Positions 1-8,761 are shown, counted from the stretch's first letter. The stretch: 45,046 bases of DNA from Verrucomicrobiota bacterium (GCA_020831635.1 JAFIGC010000030.1:1-45046); one strand, 5' to 3'. Notes: a model not told the origin generated them from the letters alone. Numbers and translations: made by a program.

Positions 1-2
1 AA

Positions 3-122
3 CTGCAAAAACTCGTGCGCGACCTCGAAAAATGCCGCATGCCCTACACCACCCCTTACGGACGCCCCACCCTCATCCACATGGGCTTCCGGGAACTGCG
101 CCGAAAATTCGGGCTCCTTTAG
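3..122 (+). CDS. mutL: DNA mismatch repair protein MutL, C-terminal end (partial)
   Basis: Only the last 39 codons are inside the window, and the gene enters from the left edge. The visible peptide has the cysteine of 'LEKCRMPYTTPYGRPTLIH' followed by the conserved GRPT, then an ending like that of the MutL dimerisation domain (residues ...FRELRRKFGLL). In the family this C-terminal domain holds the endonuclease/zinc site region and dimerises the protein in mismatch repair. The usual second metal-ligand motif CPHGRPT reads PYGRPT here, so the His of CPHGRP is a Tyr and the Cys is a Pro-Tyr pair. Whether the protein is a nicking MutL cannot be judged from this end alone. The stop is TAG at 120-122. 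It is not obviously part of the polysaccharide island. Confidence 0.8.
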   Translation: MQKLVRDLEKCRMPYTTPYGRPTLIHMGFRELRRKFGLL

Positions 123-159
123 ATTGACCCGAAAAACCATATGGTTATGGCGAAAACCC

Positions 160-480
160 ATGAAAAACCATATTCTACATCGCGTCTTATTTTTCTGTGG
201 AACCTACGTGGCCATCCTGTTGATTTACTCGTATTTCACCAGCTCAATGGGCGATCACCTCTACTCAAGGATGCAATCCAGACTGCGGGGCTTGGAGATG
301 CATTTTGTATGGATTTCAAGAAATCAGGTCACAACGAAATCGCACAAGGAAACTCAATCATGGGCAGGATTCGTTCGCACAAATGCGCCAACGCCTCGTC
401 CTCGCTCATCTCATCCGTATTCACCACCCAATCCACATCCCCATCTTCGGGGGGCTCAAAACTGGAACCATGTCCGGTGA
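160..480 (+). other. Possible small membrane ORF, probably broken or spurious
   Basis: The 206-nt gap between mutL and the end of cysC contains an ATG at 160 that opens a 106-codon frame. Its first 30 residues look like a signal anchor: MKNHILHR followed by a hydrophobic stretch with FFCGTYVAILLIYSYF. After about 55 residues the frame runs antisense through the 3' part of cysC and loses protein character. It could be the N-terminal stub of a lost membrane protein or chance. I recognise no family, and otherwise see nothing in this gap. Confidence 0.15.
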
Positions 481-946
481 ACTCTTTGATTTGCCCTTTT
501 TCAGCCTTGGCGTACAGCCCGTGCACATCGCGCTTGGCACAAGTTTCGAAAGAGGCCCGGGTGTACACGGGGGTCAATGCGGCTTCCCCCACCACCTCTT
601 GGGCCAATTTGCGCAATTCACGTTTGGGGGTGATGAAAGAGCAAATCACCACGATCCCCGCCTCGTGAAATAACCGGGCCACATGGGCGATGCGACGAAT
701 GTTTTCCGCCCGATCCGCATCCGAAAACCCCAAATCCGCGTTGAGCCCGCTGCGAATATTGTCCCCGTCCAAAATCTTCGTCTTGTACCCCATCGACGTC
801 AACCGCTGCTCCAACGCCGTGGCCAACGTGGTTTTTCCCGACCCTGAAAGGCCGTAAAACCAGAACACATGCGCTTTTTGTTGCAGCAAAATCTCTTTGG
901 TGGCGCGATCCTGCATACGATGAAATTCGGGATGTAAATTCGACAT
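329..946 (-). CDS. cysC: Adenylylsulfate kinase (APS kinase)
   Basis: This 205-aa protein phosphorylates adenosine 5'-phosphosulfate to PAPS, the universal sulfate donor. It has the P-loop GLSGSGKTT (about residues 32-40), the DGDNIR substrate motif, RAENIRRIAHVARLF, and the lid-region segment ICSFITP. Length is normal for the family. I chose ATG at 946 because the N-terminus MSNLHPEFHRM aligns with the usual start of CysC, while an upstream in-frame ATG at 982 adds 12 residues with no family counterpart. No sulfurylase genes (cysD, cysN or sat) lie beside it, so PAPS for sulfotransfer rather than assimilation is plausible. A sulfotransferase-like gene at 13029-13832 is a possible PAPS user. 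It is convergent with mutL. Confidence 0.9.
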   Translation of the reverse strand: MSNLHPEFHRMQDRATKEILLQQKAHVFWFYGLSGSGKTTLATALEQRLTSMGYKTKILDGDNIRSGLNADLGFSDADRAENIRRIAHVARLFHEAGIVVICSFITPKRELRKLAQEVVGEAALTPVYTRASFETCAKRDVHGLYAKAEKGQIKEFTGHGSSFEPPEDGDVDWVVNTDEMSEDEALAHLCERILPMIEFPCAISL

Positions 947-952
947 ACCCCA

Positions 953-981
953 TACATACCAAAACCATTTCCGTTTGTCCA
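953..981 (-). promoter_or_regulatory. Candidate promoter of cysC, leaderless geometry
   Basis: On the minus strand TGGACA (981-976) is followed after 17 nt by TATGTA (958-953), which ends 6 nt before the ATG at 946. The -35 matches 5 of 6 consensus bases, but the -10 matches only 3 of 6, so on its own this is weak. It is listed because the spacing matches several better promoters in the window. Confidence 0.3.
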
Positions 982-1043
982 TAGTAACAGAATGAACTGA
1001 CGCTGTGACGCTGTGAAACGGGCTCAGGTTTACTTGAAGCGCT

Positions 1044-2168
1044 TCAGGAACTACGGTTCCTCACATGTTCCTCCAGTAGGGCCAGGGTGTTCTCGGCCGT
1101 TTTTTCCCAGGTGAAGGTTGCGGCCCGTAGGCGTGCTTTTTCGCGGAAGGCCGCTGTTTCCGCCTCCGGTGCTTTGAGTCGCCGCAGGATCCCTTCGGCG
1201 AGGGTTTCGGGATCGGGGGGATCGACGTAGGCCACGGCGTCGCCCCCGACTTCGGGAATCGAACCTTGTCGGGTGGTCAACACGGGCAAGCCCGCCTGCA
1301 TGGCTTCCAGCACGGGCAAGCCAAATCCTTCATAAAGGCTCGGAAAAACAAACAGCGCCGCGCCCGCATAGACCTGACAAAGTTCGGCACGGCTGAGACC
1401 GGATTTGCGCAGGACGCGGTGGGGATCGGGACAGCTTTCCAGAGCGGCCTGAAAGGCGGCTTCGCCCCGTCGGGGACGTCCGATGATCCACAGTTGATGC
1501 GGGATTTCGTTGGAGATCAGCCCAAAGGCGCGCACCAGGCGATCCACGGCTTTGTGCGGATAGGTATTGGCCACGCAGAGCAAATATGGGGCCTGGTCGT
1601 CGGGCGTATCCGCCGTCCGCGGGGCGAACACGGGGTCGGCGGCAAGGGGGGTCACGGAAATTTGCTCGGGGCGGGCCGGGGTAAAGCGGAGAATTTCCTG
1701 TCTGGAGAATTCGGAAATGGTGAGAATGCGGTGGGGACGACGACGGGTGCATCCCTGCAACAGCGCTTCGGTGGTCCATCGCGCCAAGAAAGACAGGTCT
1801 TCGGGGTGGTGCTTGTACTGCATGTCGAGAATGCTGACCGCCTGGGGACAGGCCACGTGAAAGGGGGCGGTGTAGCCGGGGGACCAAAGCAGGTCGCAAC
1901 CCGCTTTTTTCACCCGGCGGGGAAGTTCGATCTGCTCGCGGAGTATGCGGACAAAGCGGTTTTCGGCCCGAAACGCACAGCATGGGACGTCCCAGCCGTC
2001 CCCGGCAAAGTTTTCCCGCAGCAGGGTGTCATTCTCCAATTGCGAGAAGAGGACGAACTCGTGGGGGAGGGCCTGCTTTTTCCAGACGCGAAGGATTTCC
2101 AGCAGATAGGTTTCGCTGCCACCCACCTGACCGGGAATGAAAAAAAGGGTATTGATGCCGATTTTCAT
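1044..2168 (-). CDS. GT4-family glycosyltransferase
   Basis: This 374-aa GT-B enzyme starts MKIGINTLFF with the N-terminal acceptor-side motif GGSETYLLEI. The C-terminal nucleotide-sugar site reads YEGFGLPVLEAMQAGLPV, the conserved E-x7-E of family GT4, followed by GSIPEVGGDA. It probably adds a sugar to the polysaccharide repeat on the cytoplasmic face of the membrane; donor and acceptor cannot be read. The start at 2168 forms an ATGA overlap with the stop of the upstream GT2 gene (2165-2962), so the two are translationally coupled. A longer frame extends to 2225, but those residues lie inside the upstream gene and precede the canonical MKI start. Confidence 0.85.
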   Translation of the reverse strand: MKIGINTLFFIPGQVGGSETYLLEILRVWKKQALPHEFVLFSQLENDTLLRENFAGDGWDVPCCAFRAENRFVRILREQIELPRRVKKAGCDLLWSPGYTAPFHVACPQAVSILDMQYKHHPEDLSFLARWTTEALLQGCTRRRPHRILTISEFSRQEILRFTPARPEQISVTPLAADPVFAPRTADTPDDQAPYLLCVANTYPHKAVDRLVRAFGLISNEIPHQLWIIGRPRRGEAAFQAALESCPDPHRVLRKSGLSRAELCQVYAGAALFVFPSLYEGFGLPVLEAMQAGLPVLTTRQGSIPEVGGDAVAYVDPPDPETLAEGILRRLKAPEAETAAFREKARLRAATFTWEKTAENTLALLEEHVRNRSS

Positions 2169-2962
2169 GCGCGGCCCTTTCGCGACGGGGCGTTCATGAG
2201 GCTGTAAATGCCGAGAATGCCCCATTTAACCCCCAGGTGCAGGGCCGACTGCGGGGACCATTTTCCGGCATCGTCTCTGGCAATTTGCAGTTCTTCGTCG
2301 AACTGCAGGCGAAAATGTTGCCCGCTGATGGATGCGCTGTGCCATCGGAATTGCGCCAGGGGCGGATCCCCAATGGCAATTCCCGGACCCTGCCGCCAAA
2401 GGCGGAGCAGAAATTCGTAATCCCAAGCCGCTTTGAAGTCCAGGCGCAACGGTCCGGCGGCCTCGGCCGCCTCCCGTCGGTAAAAACTGGCCGGCTGGGA
2501 AATATAATTGATGCTCTGATGGGTGAACCGGCTGGAGAGCGGATAAAAGAAGCGTTTGACGCGGGTGACGCCCCGTCGGATTTCGGTGCCCGACGCGTCA
2601 ATGATCGGGCAGTGTCCAAAGCAGAAGGCCGCCTCGGGATGGCGTTGGAAGGTTTCCACCACCCGAGCGAGGGCGCCGGGCAGATATTCGTCATCGGCGT
2701 TCAACCAGGCGAGCACATCGCCGGTGGCACGTTGAAAACCCTTGTTGATCGCGTCCGCCGGTCCCTGATCCGGCTCGGAAATCACCTGATCCACCTGATC
2801 CCCGTAGGCGCGGACCTTTTCCAGGGTACCGTCGGTGCTGCCGCCATCGATGAAAAGATATTCCAGATCGACGCCGTCATGCCGTTGGGCCAGCACGCTG
2901 TCGACACAACGTTCGAGGAAGGGGGCGGATTGAAAGGAGGGAGTGATGACCGAGATTTTCAT
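2165..2962 (-). CDS. GT2-family glycosyltransferase (WfgS-like)
   Basis: This 265-aa single-domain GT-A enzyme begins MKISVITPSFQSAPFLERC. Conserved points are IDGGSTDGT near residue 38, the acidic NADDEY motif that binds the donor and metal, and a late WDYEFLLRLWRQG segment typical of the acceptor side. There are no membrane segments, so it should act at the inner membrane surface. It is the first gene of a minus-strand pair whose second member (GT4) overlaps it by 4 nt. The ATG at 2962 was chosen because it opens the standard KISVITP strand; the frame extends 23 codons further without homology. It is divergent from the 3061 gene with 98 nt between. Confidence 0.85.
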   Translation of the reverse strand: MKISVITPSFQSAPFLERCVDSVLAQRHDGVDLEYLFIDGGSTDGTLEKVRAYGDQVDQVISEPDQGPADAINKGFQRATGDVLAWLNADDEYLPGALARVVETFQRHPEAAFCFGHCPIIDASGTEIRRGVTRVKRFFYPLSSRFTHQSINYISQPASFYRREAAEAAGPLRLDFKAAWDYEFLLRLWRQGPGIAIGDPPLAQFRWHSASISGQHFRLQFDEELQIARDDAGKWSPQSALHLGVKWGILGIYSLMNAPSRKGRA

Positions 2963-3060
2963 AAGCAAGTGGGCGTTCGGAAACCGAAAGGTCCCCGGAC
3001 ACCCCATAAAGGATTTCAAAAACGCTTGCAATCCCCGTGTGAAAATCCGAATAGAAAAGG

Positions 3061-3810
3061 ATGGCTGAACTCCTGAGTCAATCTATTTTACTGATCCCCG
3101 CTTTCAATGAGGAAGAGGCGCTTCCGCCGCTATTGGTGGAGATTCGGGAGCATTGTCCGGGGCTGAAAGTGGTGGTGATCAATGATGCGTCCCAGGACCG
3201 GACCTGCGAAGTGGCCCGGGCCGGCGGGGCGGTGGTGCTGGATCTGCCCGTCAATCTGGGGGTGGCCGGGGCGATGCAGGCCGGGTTTCGCTGGGCGGTG
3301 CAACACGGGTACCGCTATGCCATCCGATGTGACAGCGATGGCCAGCATCCGCCCGCGGGCATCCACAAGCTGGTCGCGCACATGGAGGAGACCGGGGTCG
3401 ATTTGGTGATTGGCTCCCGGGCTCTGTGCGAGAATTCGTTTTCCAACAGCCTGGCCCGTCGCATCGGCATCGGCTATTTGAGTGTATTCCTCAGTTTCAT
3501 CTGTCGCCACAAAGTGACAGACCCGACTTCGGGCTTTCAGATGGTGAACCATTTGCTGATGTATTATTTCGCCCACGAATATCCCTCCGACTATCCGGAA
3601 CCGGAATCGCTCGCCCTCTTGCGACGTCAGGGCTACACCTTCAGCGAGGTGGGGGTCCCCTTCCGGGCCCGCACGGCGGGCACATCCTCTTTGCATGGCT
3701 TTTCCAGCCTGTATTTCGCCGTAAAAGTGACGTTTGCGCTCATGATTGACCGGGCCCGATCCGTGGATCAGGCCTATTCCCGCAGCAAACTGGAGGCCAA
3801 AGGCCTATGA
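3061..3810 (+). CDS. Polyprenyl-phosphate glycosyltransferase, dolichyl-phosphate-mannose-synthase-like GT2
   Basis: This 249-aa GT2 has the DPM1-type sequence ILLIPAFNEEEALPPLL, VVINDASQDRT, NLGVAGAMQAGF, and CDSDGQHPP as its DxD site, then DLVIGSR and DPTSGFQ. In this subfamily the enzyme moves a sugar from a nucleotide donor onto a polyprenyl phosphate. It lacks C-terminal membrane helices, but the next gene, a DUF2304 membrane protein, overlaps it by ATGA and is the usual anchor partner. Together they would supply lipid-linked sugar to a GT-C enzyme, and such a protein is encoded convergently at 4343-6961. ATG at 3061 is preceded closely by AAAAGG. Confidence 0.88.
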   Translation: MAELLSQSILLIPAFNEEEALPPLLVEIREHCPGLKVVVINDASQDRTCEVARAGGAVVLDLPVNLGVAGAMQAGFRWAVQHGYRYAIRCDSDGQHPPAGIHKLVAHMEETGVDLVIGSRALCENSFSNSLARRIGIGYLSVFLSFICRHKVTDPTSGFQMVNHLLMYYFAHEYPSDYPEPESLALLRRQGYTFSEVGVPFRARTAGTSSLHGFSSLYFAVKVTFALMIDRARSVDQAYSRSKLEAKGL

Positions 3811-4367
3811 ACCCTTGGCTGAGTTACGGACTTCCCGGCGCGGTCATGCTTCTGGTGGGGCTGGTGCTGTTTGGGCAGGCCCGCTCGGTCCGCCTCCTGG
3901 CGGCATTCTTCACCGTGATTGGCTTTTTATTGATCTTGGTGGCGATTTTCCCGGGACTGCAACGCGCGGTGCTACCCAATCAGATCCGATTGTTCATGGG
4001 CCTGATCAGCGTGACCCACCTGTTCATCACAATGGAGGCGGTACGGCGAAACCGCCTGAAAGAGCGTTACGCGCTCCTCTGGATCGGCACGGGTCTGGTG
4101 CTGTTCGCGTTTGCGGTCCAACCGAATGTGATTGCCTGGCTGGTACAGGTGACCGGCATGCACTATACCTCGGCGATTATGCTGGTGGTGTTCAGCTTTC
4201 TCCTTCTGATTGCCTTTCACATTTCGCTGGTCCTGTCCCAATACGAAAACGAGCGCAGGAAATTTTCGCAAAAAATCGCGTTGCTGGAGGCGCGCATCGA
4301 GGGCCTGGAAAAATCGGAGCGGGAGCGAAACCCGGAGGAAGATCAGGGAACGACCGCAAAGCGATGA
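3807..4367 (+). CDS. DUF2304 family membrane protein
   Basis: This 186-aa protein has four hydrophobic segments at about residues 5-22, 28-47, 83-102 and 115-140. A charged, coiled-coil-like tail follows (LLEARIEGLEKSERER). The pattern and its position directly behind a DPM-like GT2 identify the DUF2304 family. Members are thought to partner with polyprenyl-phosphate GT2 enzymes, probably tethering them to the membrane; that role is known by association, not seen here. ATG at 3807 overlaps the stop of the preceding gene by 4 nt. Its last 25 nt overlap the 3' end of the convergent GT-C gene. Confidence 0.75.
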   Translation: MNPWLSYGLPGAVMLLVGLVLFGQARSVRLLAAFFTVIGFLLILVAIFPGLQRAVLPNQIRLFMGLISVTHLFITMEAVRRNRLKERYALLWIGTGLVLFAFAVQPNVIAWLVQVTGMHYTSAIMLVVFSFLLLIAFHISLVLSQYENERRKFSQKIALLEARIEGLEKSERERNPEEDQGTTAKR

Positions 4368-6961
4368 ATGCGAAAGCCCAAATTCGCAGGAAAGTTGCTT
4401 AATTGCGGGTCGTAGGGGGGCTCGGTGTTCAGTTGAAGCCATTGAAAGGTCCCGGTCGCGTCCTCCGGGGAAACCAGACGCACGGGGTGCCATTTCCATT
4501 CGGCGGTCAGATGAATTTCGCCAGAAGAGGTCCCGTCATGGTCTCTGATGCTTACCGTCACGGGCTGATCTTCACTCCGGCTGTGTTGGGCGAACACCCA
4601 GCCCCACGAGGTTCCGGCGTGCGCGGGGGCAAGCAGCGAAGCCTCCGCCCGCAGCCACTGGGAATCCAAATGCGTCATGCCAAAAACTTCCGCATCCCCG
4701 GTCGTTTGCCGCGACAGGTCCGCGGGCACCATCTCCTCCCCGGCCAAGGAAAAGGCTTGGACGAGATACCCCGCCCGTGAGCTGGTCATTTCCACCATGG
4801 CGTCTCCCGTAGGTGTCAATGCGAGCCCTTCCCAATACGCCCCCAGATGCACGTGCCGGGCCTTGGCGCCGGATACGGTGATGCTTTCCGGGGATCTTCC
4901 TTGGGGAAACGCGAGGAAAATCATCATTTCAGAGGAAAAGGCACCAAGGTGAAGGGGTTCGTTTGCCGCGAAAGGAATGCCGTGGAGTTCGAAGGGGCGC
5001 GTGCCCATCCGGTTGGCCTCGCCCTGAATGCCCAGGCGACTGCCATGAAATTCGCGCACATACGGTTCCCGGGGAGCGACGGCGCCGGGCGGGAGAAGAC
5101 GGTTCACGTGAAGCGTGCGCGTCCAGCGGCGCACATTCCGGGGAACGTCGCGCCGCGCCCGCCCCAGCGTGCGCGTTCGAACCGAGGAGGTGATCAGGGG
5201 TTCAAAGGCAACCCCGGGGATCGCGGAACCCGCAAAGGGAGAAATGAAGACGTGCCTGCGTTGGGGATGTTCCGCCACCAACCTTTGCCAAACCGACTCA
5301 ATTTCCCGGATTTCACCGGTGCTTCGATACTCCCAGGCCAAGGGCAACAAGGGCAATTCCGTCATTTTTTCAATCGGCACCGCCGTCTGCGTGTATTCGG
5401 CAAAGAGAAAGTCCGCCTCGGGTGCGATTTTGCGCGAAAGGTCTTGGTAAAAGCCGTGGATCCCCTTCAAATTCCAGGTGCGGTACAGCGGCATGCGTCC
5501 ACGCATGGCCACGCCTATCAAACAAAGGGTCGCGAGCGTGGCGCCTGTCAGGGGAATCCAGCGCTTGACGGCGGGATGAACAGGAAGCCGGCGACTGGCG
5601 GCCTGCACGACCAAGTCAAGCAGGCTGACCGTAGCCAACAAAAGCAGCGGGACCAAAAAGGTGACCATGCGCCGGGTTTCGAACATGTAATTCACCACCC
5701 AGCCAATGGTCAGGGAGGCCGGGGCGAGCAGAAAGAACAGCCAACGACCCAGCGGACCGCGCAGACAAAGCGGAATCAATCCCAGCAGGGCCACGGAGAA
5801 CCAGACCCTGGACATGATGCGCAGGACGCCTTGGAAATCGGTGAGACTGATGTAGGCGGCGGTCCACTGGGGGATAAAATGAATCTGGCCGTGTTCATCC
5901 CGAAACCGAAGCGTCAGGAAAACCACGACAAGAAACCCCAGGCTCATCAGTAGTCCCATCGCCGTGCCGCTCCAAGGTTTCGGTTGCAGGCGCGCATGGA
6001 GGGCACGGGCGAGCAAGGAAAAGAAAACCAGTAGGAACAGTCCGCCCAGCGCGAGCGGTCTTCGGTTGGGCATCCGCAGCGTATCGACGATCCAGTACGG
6101 ATCGGTGACCAAAAGGGTTTGCATGACGAAAAGGGCCAGCCCAAGCAAAAGCCCTGTCCACCAGCCTTGCCAAAACCGTTCCCGTCGCGTCAAGATGATG
6201 CCGGCCACCAGCGCGGGAATGACCACGTAAATCGCGGTCATGTGAAACAGCACCGCCCCCCTCAGGGCCACGCCGGCACAAAAGCCGTTCCAGCGTGTTC
6301 CGGGGCGCTCGCCCGGCACCCTTGGCAGCCAAAGCGAAATGCCGCACAATACCAGCAGCGAAGCGACCCATTCGGCGCGAAGGGCGCGGGCATTCCAAAT
6401 CACGGCCGGATGCGCCAGGAAAAGGAGGTAGGTCAGCCATCCCATCCACGGACAGTTCGTCAATTTCCGGCTCAGACCCGCCAACAGCACCCCCACCCCC
6501 GCGGCCACCAGACTGGAGATCCAAAACGCCCCGTATGGAAACCCCGGCAATGCGGGGATCCCGAGCAGCAATGAATAGGCGGGAAAGAAAAAGACCGAGA
6601 CCGGCTCCATGCTCAAATCCCGGGCCCAAAGCGTGTGATCCTTGGTAATCATGAACCGATCATCGCCGTACCGGAACAAAAGACGCTCCGCATCGGAAAG
6701 TTCCGCGAGCGCCTTGTCCGCATGATGAAACGCCCCCGTGGACAAGTATACCTGCGCCGCATTGTAATACGCGGCCGCATCTTCCCCGGCTTCGATTTCC
6801 TCGTCGGGACGAAAGAGCAGCAACACGGTCAGGATGCCCAACGCACCCGCCATCCACAAATTTTTCCGACGGCCCCCCCCATGAAACCCCAAGGCGCGGA
6901 CCCCGCCAAAAAACAGCACCCCCAAGGTCAAAAAAGTGATGATCGAAAACAGAACAATCAT
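4343..6961 (-). CDS. GT-C-fold membrane glycosyltransferase (GT39/ArnT-like) with C-terminal extracytoplasmic domain
   Basis: This is an 872-aa protein. Roughly the first 490 residues carry about 12 hydrophobic segments. An acidic first loop (GEDAAAYYNAAQVYLSTG) sits where GT-C enzymes carry their catalytic Asp/Glu. The last ~370 residues are soluble and beta-rich, with FELHGIPFAANEPLHLG and a tail that resembles a carbohydrate-binding sandwich, though I recognise no named domain. In the family these enzymes use polyprenyl-phosphate sugars on the periplasmic side. The neighbouring DPM-like GT2/DUF2304 pair could make that donor. Its stop overlaps the convergent DUF2304 gene by 25 nt, leaving no room for a terminator between them. 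Confidence 0.7.
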   Translation of the reverse strand: MIVLFSIITFLTLGVLFFGGVRALGFHGGGRRKNLWMAGALGILTVLLLFRPDEEIEAGEDAAAYYNAAQVYLSTGAFHHADKALAELSDAERLLFRYGDDRFMITKDHTLWARDLSMEPVSVFFFPAYSLLLGIPALPGFPYGAFWISSLVAAGVGVLLAGLSRKLTNCPWMGWLTYLLFLAHPAVIWNARALRAEWVASLLVLCGISLWLPRVPGERPGTRWNGFCAGVALRGAVLFHMTAIYVVIPALVAGIILTRRERFWQGWWTGLLLGLALFVMQTLLVTDPYWIVDTLRMPNRRPLALGGLFLLVFFSLLARALHARLQPKPWSGTAMGLLMSLGFLVVVFLTLRFRDEHGQIHFIPQWTAAYISLTDFQGVLRIMSRVWFSVALLGLIPLCLRGPLGRWLFFLLAPASLTIGWVVNYMFETRRMVTFLVPLLLLATVSLLDLVVQAASRRLPVHPAVKRWIPLTGATLATLCLIGVAMRGRMPLYRTWNLKGIHGFYQDLSRKIAPEADFLFAEYTQTAVPIEKMTELPLLPLAWEYRSTGEIREIESVWQRLVAEHPQRRHVFISPFAGSAIPGVAFEPLITSSVRTRTLGRARRDVPRNVRRWTRTLHVNRLLPPGAVAPREPYVREFHGSRLGIQGEANRMGTRPFELHGIPFAANEPLHLGAFSSEMMIFLAFPQGRSPESITVSGAKARHVHLGAYWEGLALTPTGDAMVEMTSSRAGYLVQAFSLAGEEMVPADLSRQTTGDAEVFGMTHLDSQWLRAEASLLAPAHAGTSWGWVFAQHSRSEDQPVTVSIRDHDGTSSGEIHLTAEWKWHPVRLVSPEDATGTFQWLQLNTEPPYDPQLSNFPANLGFRIHRFAVVP

Positions 6962-7062
6962 GATAGGGAAAAAAGCGGTTTCATGGGGAGGAAGTGCGAC
7001 TGGGACAGCATACCGTGAAGTCGCGGCAATTCAATTACAGAAAACGTCCGTGTGAAGGGAGA

Positions 7063-8088
7063 TCACAACAGAGAGGCGACCTCCGGGTCCACCAAAGGAT
7101 GTTCGACCCGCTGGTTGGTGGCCACTTCCACCACCACCGAGGTGTTCAAAGCCGCTTTGAGACGGTCCCCGTTGCCGTCCGTGGGCAGAATGAACCCCAG
7201 GGGATCGGCGACATCGCTGAACGAAAGCGGGCGTTCACCGGAAAGGGCGGCGACCTCCTGCTGCTCCCGAATCCGGTAATAAAAGGGTTCCTCCGGCGGA
7301 GGCATGTAATCGCCAAAGCGGTAGCTCCCCCTCACCTTGGCTTTGCAGCCCAAGGGATCGGTGACAATGTCCGCCGCCACGGGAATTTCCAAATGAGCCA
7401 TTTGCAGGGGACGCCCGGAGCGGTAAAAGGTTTCCACCATGAGATCCTCCGCGCCCAGGGACGAATCCACCAGATCGCCGCTCCCTTCCCGGGTTCTCCA
7501 ACCGCCCAATTCTTTCCAGAGGGAGGTTCGGGTAAGGGTGGGAATTCCGGAACCGCACACCCCGGGCATGGCGCCGCCCAAAGTGCGCAACGCAAAGCCG
7601 CGCGAGGAGGTCACCCTGCGGCTGTTTCTGACGCGGCGAAAACACTTCAGGTCCCGAAGCGCCCATTCCGCGCGGGCGCGGGGGGACGGCGAAAACAGCC
7701 TTTGATTGGTGACCTTGCGCTGGCCGTCCAGGCCCACCGACCCGATGTCGGGATTGGCTTCCAGCACCTCCACCACATCCCGGAGCCAATCCCCCTTTAC
7801 CACGAACTGCACATCCTCCGGCCAGATGAAAATATACTCCCCGGAAGCGATCTCCACCAACTCATTCATGGCGGCGGCGTGGGACTGTTTTTTGCGCAAA
7901 ACCCGGTCCAGTCCCTCGTGCGCTTGCAAATATTCAGTCAACCCCGGCTCCACGGAATCGTTGTCGGATACCACCCATTCCATGTTGGGATAGTCGATGC
8001 ACGCGAATGCCGACTCAAGCGTGGCCTTGAGATATTGCAAACGGTTCCAGCTCAACACGGCAAAGGTGACTTTGGGTAAATGGTCCAT
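7063..8088 (-). CDS. GT2-family glycosyltransferase, atypical
   Basis: This 341-aa protein starts near MDHLPKVTFAVLSWNR and carries a GT-A N-terminal half: EWVVSDNDSVEPG in place of the usual DGGSTDG, and IWPEDVQF at the donor/DxD position. The acidic pair is therefore retained (PED) in an unusual setting. The C-terminal half is not a domain I recognise. The ATG at 8088 is preferred because a perfect TTGACA lies at 8124-8119, placing the promoter over the 12-codon upstream extension. It is separated from the GT-C gene downstream by 101 nt in which I see nothing. It stands alone between the GT-C gene and a repeat region. Confidence 0.7.
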   Translation of the reverse strand: MDHLPKVTFAVLSWNRLQYLKATLESAFACIDYPNMEWVVSDNDSVEPGLTEYLQAHEGLDRVLRKKQSHAAAMNELVEIASGEYIFIWPEDVQFVVKGDWLRDVVEVLEANPDIGSVGLDGQRKVTNQRLFSPSPRARAEWALRDLKCFRRVRNSRRVTSSRGFALRTLGGAMPGVCGSGIPTLTRTSLWKELGGWRTREGSGDLVDSSLGAEDLMVETFYRSGRPLQMAHLEIPVAADIVTDPLGCKAKVRGSYRFGDYMPPPEEPFYYRIREQQEVAALSGERPLSFSDVADPLGFILPTDGNGDRLKAALNTSVVVEVATNQRVEHPLVDPEVASLL

Positions 8089-8095
8089 GGGGTCC

Positions 8096-8124
8096 ACGTA
8101 ACAAAGACCCGGTGGAAATGTCAA
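8096..8124 (-). promoter_or_regulatory. Candidate promoter of the 7063-8088 GT2 gene
   Basis: On the minus strand a perfect TTGACA (8124-8119) is followed after 17 nt by TTACGT (8101-8096), ending 7 nt before the ATG at 8088. The -35 is ideal but the -10 matches only 2 of 6, so the call rests on geometry shared with other promoters in the window. Confidence 0.35.
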
Positions 8125-8154
8125 GTCAGATGGAGAGTAGGAAGCACGGCTGAC

Positions 8155-8562
8155 TTATTGAGATTCAACCGATAAGGATACCGGAAGAAGGGTTCCCGGG
8201 ATGATAAGGGATGTCAATCTTTCAGAAATCCTAACGCAGACTTTCGCCCGCAACCCAATCAACCACCCGCTCGCAAGCTCGCTGGAGCGCACGGAGAAGC
8301 ACGGAGGCCAGCACGACGGCAGGGTCCGCGTGGAGCCCCGGAACTCACCCCAACCCCCACGCGGCACCCTGCGGAGAAGCTCAGACAGCGGGGGTTTACG
8401 CGCCGGGGGGCGCGCGGCTGCTGGATAGCGTTCGGCTCTTCGGGGTGAATTCAGGGGCTCGCCGAACGCTATCCCACAACCCAAGCCTCCGTGAACCTCC
8501 TCCGTGATCTCCGTGTCTCCGTGGTTGAACAACCGCAAATCATGCCCAATCCGAATCCACAT
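8155..8562. repeat. Interspersed intergenic repeat of the 'HGDTEITE' kind
   Basis: The 673-nt gap 8089-8761 holds no credible gene. Its minus-strand translation includes FNHGDTEITEEVHGG, and the plus strand carries near-repeats of CTCCGTGA and CTCCGTG (8488-8524). I recognise this as a frequent non-coding repeat that is often mis-annotated as small ORFs in PVC and related genomes. The block also contains LSELLRRVPRGGWGEFRG-like translations and a long perfect hairpin (8423-8474). No inverted termini or transposase are seen, so I cannot call it an insertion sequence. Confidence 0.6.
8423..8474. repeat. 14-bp perfect hairpin inside the repeat region
   Basis: GGATAGCGTTCGGC (8423-8436) is the exact reverse complement of GCCGAACGCTATCC (8461-8474), with a 24-nt loop. 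It could fold as RNA or be an inverted-repeat unit of the surrounding element. There is no T-run, so it is not a standard terminator. Confidence 0.75.
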
Positions 8563-8761
8563 CTTACATACACCCTGTCAAAACCTTGTGGAAAATTCTG
8601 CGGAAAGATAAACGCTTTTGTGTATCATCCTTTATCAGAAGATTCTAACTCATCCCAATCGGAATCGCATGCCACCGAAATTTTTTGAACAGGAGGACGC
8701 GGACAGCGCAAAGGGCAACGCGGTGAAACATTCCCAAAGCACCGAATTCGCGACCTTCTGT

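Noticed and set aside
8155-8562. 135-codon minus-strand frame as a protein gene
   Set aside because: Its translation is the repetitive HGDTEITE type that recurs as a non-coding element, with no start context, so it is treated as a repeat.
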